Source: Spongisporangium articulatum (lineage in GTDB: Bacteria; Actinomycetota; Actinomycetes; Actinomycetales; Kineosporiaceae). From it: a stretch of DNA of 64,000 nt. Position 1 is the stretch's first letter; every line of letters starts with the position of its first letter. Of this stretch, positions 1-8,066 are shown piece by piece. Below the pieces are notes generated by a model. It saw only the letters and a list, made by a program, of their open reading frames with translations. It had not been told where the DNA came from and did not search any database. Location: positions 434,001-498,000 of the forward strand of contig NZ_JBITLV010000002.1 in NCBI RefSeq assembly GCF_044465595.1, given 5' to 3'. Made by a program: the position numbers and the translations under genes.

Positions 1-748
1 CTACCACTCGGCCTGTACAACTACGGGCACTTCACCTCGATGCTTGTCGACCAGAGTGCGGTCAAGGGACTCGGGCTTCATCTGGAGCGATTGCAGCGCG
101 ACTGCCAGCTGCTGTTCGGGGTGGAACTCGATACCAAAGAGGTTCGGCGGCTGGTTCGGCAGTTCACCGATCGCAGCTCAGGTCCACAGGTCGTACGGGT
201 CACCGTCTACGACCCGGCACTCGAACTGGGAGCACCGGGGAAGTCGTCACGGCTGCGCGTACTGGTGACCACCAGGGCGGGCAGCGGCGCGGCGCCCAAG
301 CCGCTGCGGGTGACGACCGACGTCTATAGCCGGGAACTGCCCGCGGTGAAGCACGTCGGACTGTTCGGGACCATTCACCATCGGCGCCAGGCGCAACTGG
401 CTGGCTACGACGACGTGCTCTCACCGATGCGGCTGGACAGATCAGCGAAGGCGCCACCTGGAACGCTGGTTTCTGGGATGGAACCCGGGTGACGTGGCCA
501 GCTGCGCCAGTACTGCGAGGCGTGGCGATGCATCTGGTGCGTGAAGTTCTGTCCGACATCGGCGTTGAGAGCGCCGAAGTACCTATGCATGTTTCAGTGG
601 CACAGTCAGCAGTGCAGGCATTCGCGACGAACGCGATAGTCGGGGTTCGACCAATTGCTGCGATTGACGGCGTAGATCTTCCCGGTGACGACGCTTTCCT
701 GGTAGCCATACAGAAGGCCTACGCCGCCTTGGTCCCGGCCCCCTGTGA
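1..748 (+). pseudogene. Aminotransferase class IV-like, 5' truncated by window edge, frameshifted
   Basis: The reading frame is open from base 1 and resembles PLP-dependent class IV aminotransferases (branched-chain aminotransferase / aminodeoxychorismate lyase group): YNYGHFTSM near the start, then GLGLHLERL. At about 420 the frame breaks. The next frame continues the family with ISEGATWNAGFWDG, then LRGVAMHLVREVL and FATNAIVGVRPIAAIDG. Restoring one T after GTGCTC near 418 (reading V-L-F-T-D) joins the two halves. Without a second repair the distal frame runs to 827 into the next gene. Adding one C to the CCCCC run at 739-743 gives an A-P-L end and a TGA at 746-748, just before a GAGGTGA ribosome site for the next gene. 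Either this is a decayed gene or there are two one-base assembly errors. The substrate cannot be told. Confidence 0.7.
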
Positions 749-760
749 GGTGAACCTGGC

Positions 761-1705
761 ATGCCCCAGACCGTCCGCACCTGGACGGGCCGCGAGACGC
801 GGGCACTGCGCGAGGCGACGCGCATGAGCCTGCGCGACTTCGCGGCCTATCTCGGCGTCGGTCAGCGGACGGTGCCGAAATGGGAGGCCGGTCGTTCCGC
901 GATTCAGCTGCGGCCGGAGACCCAGGCCATCCTGGATGCGGCACTAAGCCGCACCACCGAGGACCAGCGAGCGCGCTTCGAGGCATCACTGAACCATGGC
1001 GCGCACGATGTTGGCCCGCGGCCCTCAGGTGGTTCGCGCTTGGAGGTGTCCACGGCCGCCAACGGCGCTCAGGTGGTGCGGGCGCATCCTGTCGACGGCA
1101 AGCAGATGGCCCTCGTCGGAGCGGGGCCGTTCCTGCCGGGTCCCGATAACGAGGTTGTCGAGCTGCCTGCCTTCTACATCGACATCACGCCGGTGACGAA
1201 CCAGGAGTACGCCAAGTACATGGTCGCTACCGGGGCCGCCGCTCCTGCGCACTGGGAGGCAGGTAGCTGCCCACCAGGGCTGCTGGATCACCCGGTGGTC
1301 TTCGTGACACATACCGATGCTGAGCGGTACGCGGCATGGGCCGGCAAGCAACTGCCGAGCAGCCTGGAGCGGGAGAAGGCCCGGGGGACGGGCGGAAACG
1401 TGTATCCGTGGGGCAACCAGCCGTCGCCGGCCAAGTGCAACGTTCGTGAGTCAGGACCAGGTCGCACGACGCCTGTCGATCGCTACCACAGCGGAGTCAG
1501 CGTCTACGGGGTCTACGACCTCAGTGGCAACACCTGGGAGCGGTGCGGTACCGAAACGACACCTGGCAGGTTTGCGCTCAAAGGCAGTGCCTTCACAAGC
1601 CCGTTCACCATGGCCCAAGCGACGGCCTCGAACGATGCGTCATCCATGATGATGGACGATGACACCGGCTTTCGATGTGTCGTGTCGGAAGAAGGGGCGA
1701 CGTGA
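761..1705 (+). CDS. XRE-type HTH fused to a degenerate FGE/SUMF1-fold domain
   Basis: 314 residues; ATG preceded by GAGGTGA. Residues about 10-65 form an XRE-type helix-turn-helix (SLRDFAAYLGVGQRTVPKWE). Residues about 118-314 match the formylglycine-generating-enzyme/sulfatase-modifying-factor fold: FYIDITPVTNQEYAKYM, HPVVFVTHTDAERYAAWAGK, LPSSLEREKARG, VYPWGN, GVYDLSGNTWE and a terminal DTGFRCV. The enzyme signature is eroded. The usual GNVWEW reads GNTWER, the RGGSW-R-R stretch is replaced by LKGSAFTSPF, and the paired catalytic cysteines are missing. It is therefore more likely a binding or sensing version of the fold than an active enzyme (inference). The gene ends in a GTGA overlap with the large ATPase gene, so the two are probably co-translated partners. 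The HTH could autoregulate the pair. Confidence 0.8.
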   Translation: MPQTVRTWTGRETRALREATRMSLRDFAAYLGVGQRTVPKWEAGRSAIQLRPETQAILDAALSRTTEDQRARFEASLNHGAHDVGPRPSGGSRLEVSTAANGAQVVRAHPVDGKQMALVGAGPFLPGPDNEVVELPAFYIDITPVTNQEYAKYMVATGAAAPAHWEAGSCPPGLLDHPVVFVTHTDAERYAAWAGKQLPSSLEREKARGTGGNVYPWGNQPSPAKCNVRESGPGRTTPVDRYHSGVSVYGVYDLSGNTWERCGTETTPGRFALKGSAFTSPFTMAQATASNDASSMMMDDDTGFRCVVSEEGAT

Positions 1706-4700
1706 GCCCGGCCCCGGGAGGCGAGTCCGACAAGATCGGCAACCGCTACGAGCAAGCCTGGACTGTGCGGCATCTCATCTACGTCCTCGTGGGGCATGGC
1801 GAGTCGATCAAGGTCGAGGACCGCGGCGAAATCGGGGATGGTTCGGAGTTCACGTTCCGCGCGGACGGTGAAGTGCATGTCCATCAAGTGAAGCGGCAAC
1901 ACGGTCTGGTCAATAATTGGTCAGTTCGCTCCTTGCAGAGCCTCGGAATCTGGAAGAACGCTCAGCGTCACGTCGCTCTAGGGCGGACATACCATTTTGT
2001 GTCCACCATTCCCTTTCAGCATGGCGTCGAACTGATCGACTTTGCGCGGCGGTCCGCCTCGCCGTCCGATTTTCAGCAGAATTGGTTGCCGAACAAGCCG
2101 CTCCGCGACGATCTCGTCGAGCTGAAAAGCGATGAGCTTCTGGGATCCATGGAGGAAGCCTGGACGACGCTTCGGGGCATGACGGTTCAGTGGCCCGATG
2201 AGCGCGAGCTTGATAGGGGAAACGCTGCGCTCGCCAGTCTGCTCTTTGAGGGCGTTGCCGGGCAACTGGCAATTGCTGGTCTGTCAAAGCTCGTTATAGA
2301 TCATTTAGGCGTTGAACTAACTGCACCCTATATTGATGGTCTCCTTCCGAAATATGGTCTTCGTCGCACCACGTCGGCTCGCAGCACCGCGCTTGGGGAC
2401 CAAGTACGAGCAGCGACGAGTCGCTGGTTAAGTGCAGTCTCGGCTGAATTGTTGCACCCCGTTATTCGACGCGATGAAGCGATGCAGTTAGAAGACCTGA
2501 TAACGAGCGATCGCGGGCAGCTAACATTTCTCGTAGGCACGGCTGGCGGGGGCAAGAGCGCAGTGCTCCACCAGACCGTTGAACGTCTTACGTCGCAGGG
2601 CACACCTACATTGGTCTTCCGCCTTGATCGCCTTGATCCTTTTGCGTCAAGCGAGGAGCTGGGTGCTCAGTTGGATATCAACGCCTCACCTGTAACAGCA
2701 TTGGCCAGCGCTGCCGCGGGGGCTCCCTCTGTCCTCGTCGTCGATCAGGTCGACGCTGTGAGCTTTGTGTCCGGGCGTATGCCTTCAAGTTTTGATGTCA
2801 TCGCTGACCTGATCCGTGAGGCCACGGCCTTCCCGCAGATGCGGGTTGTGCTCGTCAGTAGAAAATTTGACCTGGACAATGACGAACGGATCCGAGGGCT
2901 AGCGCAGCGGCCTGAGACATCGACAGTGACCGTCGGCCAGTTGACGGACGAGCAGGTCAATGCTGCGGTTCAGGCCATGGGTCTCCGGCCGGAAGCCTTA
3001 GAAACGCAACAACGGGATCTCCTGCGGGTGCCCCTGCACTTGGTTCTTCTCTCCATTGTGGTCGCTGAACCGAATGCCCTTAGGTTCGAAACGTCCATGC
3101 ATTTGTTTGATGCCTACTGGGATCGCAAGGCCCGTGATGTCGCGAGAGACCGGCCCGGGACGAAACTGATCGATGTTCTCCGCGTCATGACTGAGGCGAT
3201 TAGCTCGCAGCAGCGTCTTTCGGTTCCCATGACCGTGCTGGACAAGGATGGTCTGACTGACAGCGCGACAGTCCTTGTGTCTCAGCACATTCTTGTGCGC
3301 TATGGGCGCGAGATCGCATTCTTCCATGAAGCGTTCTTCGACTATGCATTCGCGCGGCTTTGGATCGAGCGCGACGAATCACTGACCCTCTTTTTGGAGT
3401 CTGGTGAGCAGGAGCTCTTCCGGCGCGCGCAGGTTCGACAAATTATGACTCACCTGCGCAGTTCATACCCTGAGCGATTCCTTCGGGACCTGGACGAGAT
3501 GTTCCGAAGCGATGCCATCCGTGTCCACATTAAGGAGGCGGCCCTCGCGGTGCTCGGCGTCATAGCTGACCCCCAGCCCGACGAGTCGGACCTCATGGTC
3601 AGTCTCAGCGGCAGCAGTGCTCAACAGGCAGGTCGCATATGGTCGCATCTACGCACTGTGGCCTGGTTCCAGCGCCTGGATGCCGACGGGCACGTCGAAC
3701 AATGGTTGGCTAGTGGTGATCAGGCACTGCAAGAGCGTGCGCTGCAATTGATAGCAGCGGTCGCTCGCGGTGTTCCCGACCGGCTGGCCGGTCTTTTGGC
3801 TGCTCATCGTGATGAGCCCACCTATGCTTCTTGGCTGCGGTGGATCGTTCGGTTTGCTGAGGTTCAATCAAGCCAGGCGCTTTTTGATCTGCTTTGCGAA
3901 GGTGTTGGCAGCGGGCTCTATAGGGGCTTCGAGGATGAACTATGGTTCTCCATTTACGGTCTCGCCGAACGCCGTCCTAGGTGGATGGTCGATCTCTTTG
4001 TTGCCTATCTCCTGACGAGCAAAGCCGGCCTTACGCTCGGGCCAGATGGTCAGGTTGCCGCCCTAAATGATCGACGCCATTCCTTCAGCGAAATGGCAGC
4101 GCAGGCTGCCAAGGCTGAGCCTGCCTATTACATCGACAAGTTGCTGCCGTACCTGCTCGTCGTTATGTCGAAGACCCAAGTGGAGCATAGCGGTGAGGGC
4201 CTGCCAACTGACGCCCACTTCTCCCATCGGGATCCTGGCGACGCCAATGACTCGGATCTAGGCGACGCACTCTTTCACGGGATGGCCGTGGCTATTAAGC
4301 AGGTTGCTGGCGACGATGCCGACGAGATTGAACTGACCATCGAGCTCCTTGCACTCTCTCCGCACGACGCTGCCCAATGGCTTCTCTATCAAGGGCTGAT
4401 CGCTTCTGGGGAGTCTTACGCGGAACGCGCCGCCGAGATCCTGCTAGAACAGCGATCTAGGATAATGAGCGGCTATGCGGGCAACGGTGTCTGGACGACC
4501 CGGGAACTCTTGCAGGTGATCGGTCCGCATGTGGACGCAGATACCCTCGCGCGAATCGAATCTCTCGTACGTGACCTTCAGTTCTCGTGGGAGCGACGTC
4601 GGCCGGGTTGGTATGCCTTCACGCTGCTATCTGCGCTAGATGAGTCGCGGCTATCGGATTTGGGCCGACGCCGGCTCGGTGAGTATCGACGCCTATTTGG

Positions 4701-6159
4701 TGTTGAGCAGCCCGGAGAGCCTACAAGAATGGAGGGAGGTTTTATCGGCTCACCGATTCCCGATGCCGCCGCTCCGTCTATGAGCGATACGAATTGGCTA
4801 CAGGCGATGAACAGACATCACGCTGAGCGAGAGGATTGGACGTCCTTCACCGGCGGTGCGCGCGAGCTATCGCGAGTGCTCCAGGAACAAGTGAAACAAG
4901 ATCCAGAAAGATTCGCGCGTCTTTCGCTAAGTCTTACATCGGAGACGAATCCAGCCTACGGCGACGCTATCCTCGTGGGTCTTGGTGAGGCCGAAGCGAT
5001 CAACGATGATAATCTCATTTATAGCGCGATTCGCCATATTGCATCGTTCGGCCACGAAGAGAATGATCGCTGGCTGGGGTGGCCCCTGCGCCTCTACATG
5101 AAGCAAGTTCCGCTGGACTTGGTCGAGCTATTGCGTGATCGCGCGCTCACTACTACCGACCCATCAGATGATGGAATGCGTATCTGGGGTGACCGAGAGC
5201 AGGAACGAGCGAGAGATATCGTTTCGTCGGGCATCAATACTGCCAGAGGTAGTCTGGTCAACACTCTCGCGAACCTTGTGATCTTCGACGGGCTGGACGG
5301 AACGCGGGCAGATGCGGCATTGCCGGTGGTCGAAGTGCTTTCAGCAGACCCCTCAATGCCTGTGCGTGCGTGTGTGGCCCGCCTTATTCGGGCTTGCATA
5401 GAGTATCAACGCCCGGAGGCAATACGCGCATTCTGGCGCCTCATCGATGCGCCAGACATCCTCCTTGCCACCGAGCACCTTTCGTGGTTGATCCGCATCC
5501 TCGGTGACGAGAATCCAGCCTCGATGCAACCCGTCGTAGAGAGAATGCTTGCGTCGTCGGAGGCTGAGGCGCGGTCGGCCGGGGCTGGGATGGCTACCTT
5601 CGCCGCGTTGGAGTGGGCCCTTCCGCAGATGCTCGAATTAGCCCTCTCTGGTGATGACGCGACGTCGCGCGCGGAGGTGGCTCGGGTCTGCGCTCATCGG
5701 CTGGTTCATACGTCCAACGTCGAGATTGCGACCGCGACTCTCATTGGCCTCATGGATGACGAATCTGAGGCAGTCCGCAAGGCTGCCGCCGAGGTAGCGG
5801 TGGTCTTGCGCGGTCAGGCACTACAGCCCTATCGAACTGTTGTGCAGGCCCTGATGTCCTCGCGTGCTTTCAGTAACGCACTGCCACAGCTGCTGATCAG
5901 CCTGGAACGTGCGCCGGATCGGGTGTCCGGGCTAGTGCTCACTTGCGCTCAAAGTTTCGTGGCTCTGTTTGGTGCGGATGCCGCTGACGTCCGTGCAGGG
6001 TCTGCAGGCGAAGCTCGTGACGTCGCTGAACTCGTAATTCGTGCTCTTGCTCAGTCGCGGACGTCGGCCGAGCGCGCAGCGTTGCTGGATGTGCTCGATG
6101 AATTGCTGTTGGTCGGCGCCTACGGTGTGGAAGACGTGATTGGGGCAGCGGAACGTTAA
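1702..6159 (+). CDS. Large nuclease-like / STAND-like P-loop ATPase with helical-repeat C-terminus; candidate antiviral protein
   Basis: 1485 residues from the GTG at 1702, chosen because it overlaps the upstream stop as GTGA and sits behind GGAAGAAGGGG; an ATG at 1675 is the alternative. Residues about 10-115 look like a restriction-endonuclease-fold domain of the Cap4/DUF4297 kind: G13-N-R-Y-E17, E39-D40, then E57 followed by QVK at 62-64. The core has Walker A GTAGGGKS (279-286), a Walker B-like VLVVD (344-348) and LVSRKF near 384. FFHEAFFDYAFAR near 540 closes an ATPase/winged-helix region like that of NACHT/STAND proteins. Residues about 600-1485 are leucine/alanine-rich helical, HEAT-like repeats without a recognised catalytic motif. 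The layout effector-ATPase-sensor is that of Avs-type immune proteins (inference). AT-rich codons are much commoner here than in flanking genes, suggesting transfer. No membrane segment or signal peptide. Confidence 0.75.
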   Translation: MSPAPGGESDKIGNRYEQAWTVRHLIYVLVGHGESIKVEDRGEIGDGSEFTFRADGEVHVHQVKRQHGLVNNWSVRSLQSLGIWKNAQRHVALGRTYHFVSTIPFQHGVELIDFARRSASPSDFQQNWLPNKPLRDDLVELKSDELLGSMEEAWTTLRGMTVQWPDERELDRGNAALASLLFEGVAGQLAIAGLSKLVIDHLGVELTAPYIDGLLPKYGLRRTTSARSTALGDQVRAATSRWLSAVSAELLHPVIRRDEAMQLEDLITSDRGQLTFLVGTAGGGKSAVLHQTVERLTSQGTPTLVFRLDRLDPFASSEELGAQLDINASPVTALASAAAGAPSVLVVDQVDAVSFVSGRMPSSFDVIADLIREATAFPQMRVVLVSRKFDLDNDERIRGLAQRPETSTVTVGQLTDEQVNAAVQAMGLRPEALETQQRDLLRVPLHLVLLSIVVAEPNALRFETSMHLFDAYWDRKARDVARDRPGTKLIDVLRVMTEAISSQQRLSVPMTVLDKDGLTDSATVLVSQHILVRYGREIAFFHEAFFDYAFARLWIERDESLTLFLESGEQELFRRAQVRQIMTHLRSSYPERFLRDLDEMFRSDAIRVHIKEAALAVLGVIADPQPDESDLMVSLSGSSAQQAGRIWSHLRTVAWFQRLDADGHVEQWLASGDQALQERALQLIAAVARGVPDRLAGLLAAHRDEPTYASWLRWIVRFAEVQSSQALFDLLCEGVGSGLYRGFEDELWFSIYGLAERRPRWMVDLFVAYLLTSKAGLTLGPDGQVAALNDRRHSFSEMAAQAAKAEPAYYIDKLLPYLLVVMSKTQVEHSGEGLPTDAHFSHRDPGDANDSDLGDALFHGMAVAIKQVAGDDADEIELTIELLALSPHDAAQWLLYQGLIASGESYAERAAEILLEQRSRIMSGYAGNGVWTTRELLQVIGPHVDADTLARIESLVRDLQFSWERRRPGWYAFTLLSALDESRLSDLGRRRLGEYRRLFGVEQPGEPTRMEGGFIGSPIPDAAAPSMSDTNWLQAMNRHHAEREDWTSFTGGARELSRVLQEQVKQDPERFARLSLSLTSETNPAYGDAILVGLGEAEAINDDNLIYSAIRHIASFGHEENDRWLGWPLRLYMKQVPLDLVELLRDRALTTTDPSDDGMRIWGDREQERARDIVSSGINTARGSLVNTLANLVIFDGLDGTRADAALPVVEVLSADPSMPVRACVARLIRACIEYQRPEAIRAFWRLIDAPDILLATEHLSWLIRILGDENPASMQPVVERMLASSEAEARSAGAGMATFAALEWALPQMLELALSGDDATSRAEVARVCAHRLVHTSNVEIATATLIGLMDDESEAVRKAAAEVAVVLRGQALQPYRTVVQALMSSRAFSNALPQLLISLERAPDRVSGLVLTCAQSFVALFGADAADVRAGSAGEARDVAELVIRALAQSRTSAERAALLDVLDELLLVGAYGVEDVIGAAER

Positions 6160-6317
6160 GGTCCAATCGATAGATCGACTAGTACGACGGCAACCGTTGA
6201 ACGAGTAGATTGGGTTGATCGCCAGCGGTCGACTTCTCTTCTCTAGGAGGCCATTTGAGGGGCCTCAGGATGTAGTCATCCAGGACTGTTCGGATGGATA
6301 CAGCCATACGTCGGCGG

Positions 6318-6986
6318 TTATTGATAGATGTGGAGGGGGGCGTATCGAAGGAGAAGTCGCTTCTCCCCGACTTGGTCGAAGAGAACAGTCGCTACGAGAC
6401 TGTCGTCATGCCCTGCCACTCCGATCACGCGCCCGTCACCGAACGTCTCATGAAAGACGTTTGCGCCAGCATCGAAGGGGACCTCTGGGTCCCATCGGCG
6501 AGTACCTCGCCTGGCGGGGGCCTCTTGCGGAGGTGGCGCCATTACGGGCGCGCCCTCGTCAGTGCGAGCCTCGTAAAGATCGCAGAGATACACAACGGCG
6601 GGCAGAACCATACCTACGGCCAGCCGGCCTGCAGCAGCATCGATAAGGGGTGCTCCACTGCGACCATGACCGCTTCCACGCGCGTTACGGAGCTCGGCCA
6701 TCCCGGTCATTACGGAGAAAAGGCTGCCGAACATTCGCTTGATTGCCTGGGCCTCGTTCCTGTCCTCGCTCGTAATGGTCGATGGATGTACACCAAGATG
6801 CCGAAGCGTCTTTTCCACTAGCGCAGGGACATCCAGCTTCGTCTCGGGTCCTGTACCCGTCAGGCCAAGGATCGTTTTGCATGTTGTCTCGCCCAGATCT
6901 TTCGCCTGTCCAACGACCGCTTCCGGGTCGTCAGCGAAATCGCGTCTGATGCGGTCAACCTGCCGCCGCATTTCGGCCATGCCCAA
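6318..6986 (-). CDS. Abortive-infection family protein: Abi_C-like domain plus UvrD-tail-like domain
   Basis: 222 residues. Residues about 10-140 match the Abi_C pattern: RRDFADDPEAVVGQAKDL, ETTCKTILGL, IKRMFGSLFSVMTGMAELRN, then GSGHGRSG. This domain is found in abortive-infection proteins. Residues about 165-222 (VFHETFGDGRVIGV, VLFDQVGEKRLLLRYAPL) resemble the small Tudor/SH3-like tail of UvrD/PcrA helicases, which mediates protein contacts. Many Abi_C proteins carry a longer N-terminus; here the protein begins almost directly at the domain, so it may be 5' truncated. It converges on the STAND-like gene with 158 bp between, and its 5' end overlaps an HTH fragment by 32 bp. The family name is supported by motifs; an anti-phage role is inferred. 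Confidence 0.75.
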   Translation of the reverse strand: MGMAEMRRQVDRIRRDFADDPEAVVGQAKDLGETTCKTILGLTGTGPETKLDVPALVEKTLRHLGVHPSTITSEDRNEAQAIKRMFGSLFSVMTGMAELRNARGSGHGRSGAPLIDAAAGRLAVGMVLPAVVYLCDLYEARTDEGAPVMAPPPQEAPARRGTRRWDPEVPFDAGANVFHETFGDGRVIGVAGHDDSLVATVLFDQVGEKRLLLRYAPLHIYQ

Positions 6987-7266
6987 TCGCCCCCGCCTCG
7001 GCCGCCGGTTCCCCGACGAGTTGCCGTTGCGGTCGCTTTAGCCCCGCTGCGCGTGGGACGGCGTCCACGGTCGACACGTTGACGCCGAACATCACGGCCA
7101 GGCTTTTGCGAGGTAGGCCAGTCAGGTGCGCCGCCAAGAGCTCGGCCCGACGAGCAGCGTCGAGACGCTTCTGAGTCTGCCTTCGGGGGCGCGTGGACGT
7201 CACGATCGGACACGGACTACCAGGCTTGACCTCTGGAGATTCGACGTTATTGGCCAGGGATCGCAA
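6955..7266 (-). CDS. Short HTH protein, likely remnant of a recombinase- or invertase-type HTH
   Basis: 103 residues. The core RRAELLAAHLTG-LPRKSLAVMFGVNVSTVDAV-RAAGLKR resembles the Hin/resolvase-type helix-turn-helix units that sit at the ends of, or next to, serine recombinases in actinobacteria. Such proteins usually carry a second HTH unit; here the tail degenerates into AEAGAIGHGRNAAAG in the overlap with the Abi-like gene. It may be a decayed mobile-element leftover marking the edge of the accessory segment, or a small regulator of the downstream Abi-like gene. No catalytic recombinase domain is present. Confidence 0.4.
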   Translation of the reverse strand: MRSLANNVESPEVKPGSPCPIVTSTRPRRQTQKRLDAARRAELLAAHLTGLPRKSLAVMFGVNVSTVDAVPRAAGLKRPQRQLVGEPAAEAGAIGHGRNAAAG

Positions 7267-7295
7267 CTTCGAGATGGGCCGTTAGGACCACCAAT

Positions 7296-7336
7296 GACGG
7301 AAGACCCGGGCACGCACTTCGCCCGGGTCTTCCGTC
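7296..7336. terminator. Bidirectional hairpin terminator
   Basis: Perfect 16-bp arms (GACGGAAGACCCGGGC and its complement) around a 9-nt loop. It lies between the 3' end of the methyltransferase gene and the start of the HTH/Abi pair, closing the accessory segment. No clear U-run on either side. Confidence 0.7.
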
Positions 7337-7391
7337 GCTTCTGAGGCAGAGTGATTCGAGGAGCCGCGCAGCGGAGCGAGGACGGGCGCGG

Positions 7392-8021
7392 TCAGGCGGT
7401 GGCCAGTACGACCCGGCCCTCGGGCCGCTCGGGTGATCCTTTGACCAGCTGCGTCACCGCGCTGTAGCCGGCGGCCTTCGCCAGCTCGGTCACGGCGTCC
7501 TCCGTCTCGTAGAGCCGGTGCCCTGCGGGCGGGAAGCGCTTCTGGGCCATCGCCGGCATGTTCTGCTTCAGCTGGTACCCCAGCGCCAGGAGACCTCCCG
7601 GGCGCAGCACGGAGCGGATCCGAGTCAGCTCCGCGACCGGCTCGGGCCAGAAGTACAGGACGTGGTTGGCCATCACGAGGTCCGCGGGCTCGCTCGCTCT
7701 GAGCTCCGGGGTGCCGCCTTCGAGCAGCGTGAGCCGCCCGGCCGCGATGGCCGACCGGTTGCGCTTGCGGGCCTGGGCCAGCATCACGGTGGACAGGTCG
7801 ACGCCCCACACGTGCGCCTCCGGGAACCGGTCGAGCAGGGCCTGCAGGCCGACGCCCGGCCCCGGTCCCAGTTCCGCGACGCGCGCTGCGGGCCCGTCGT
7901 GCCGGCTCGCTGCCTCCTGCACCACCCAGCGGCTCAGATCCGCGTTGCCCTTGGCCATACCGCGGCCGACGACCGCCCCCAGCAGTCCCCGGGGATGACC
8001 GAACTGTTCTGCAAGCCCCAT
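7392..8021 (-). CDS. Class I SAM-dependent methyltransferase
   Basis: 209 residues. The SAM-binding glycine motif ELGPGPGVG lies at residues 50-58, the acidic strand-2 end at VWGVDLS, and later motifs at DLVMANHVLYFWPEP and LRPGGLLAL. This is the layout of small-molecule class I methyltransferases (Methyltransf_11/25 group). The methyl acceptor cannot be inferred. It stands alone between the hairpin at 7296-7336 and the divergently placed signalling genes, with no partner enzyme suggesting a pathway. Confidence 0.85.
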   Translation of the reverse strand: MGLAEQFGHPRGLLGAVVGRGMAKGNADLSRWVVQEAASRHDGPAARVAELGPGPGVGLQALLDRFPEAHVWGVDLSTVMLAQARKRNRSAIAAGRLTLLEGGTPELRASEPADLVMANHVLYFWPEPVAELTRIRSVLRPGGLLALGYQLKQNMPAMAQKRFPPAGHRLYETEDAVTELAKAAGYSAVTQLVKGSPERPEGRVVLATA

Positions 8022-8066
8022 GGCCGCATTATCGCCACCGGACGGTCTCCGGATGCGCCGAACGCG

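Noticed and set aside
1042..1705. Active formylglycine-generating enzyme
   Set aside because: Key cysteine/arginine signature and GNVWEW are replaced, and no sulfatase gene is adjacent.
761..7266. Diversity-generating retroelement in the accessory segment
   Set aside because: No reverse transcriptase and no template/variable repeat pair found.
7230..7300. tRNA 3' end as an island attachment site near the HTH remnant
   Set aside because: A TTCGAG-like string and ACCACCA occur, but no acceptor stem or anticodon arm can be built.
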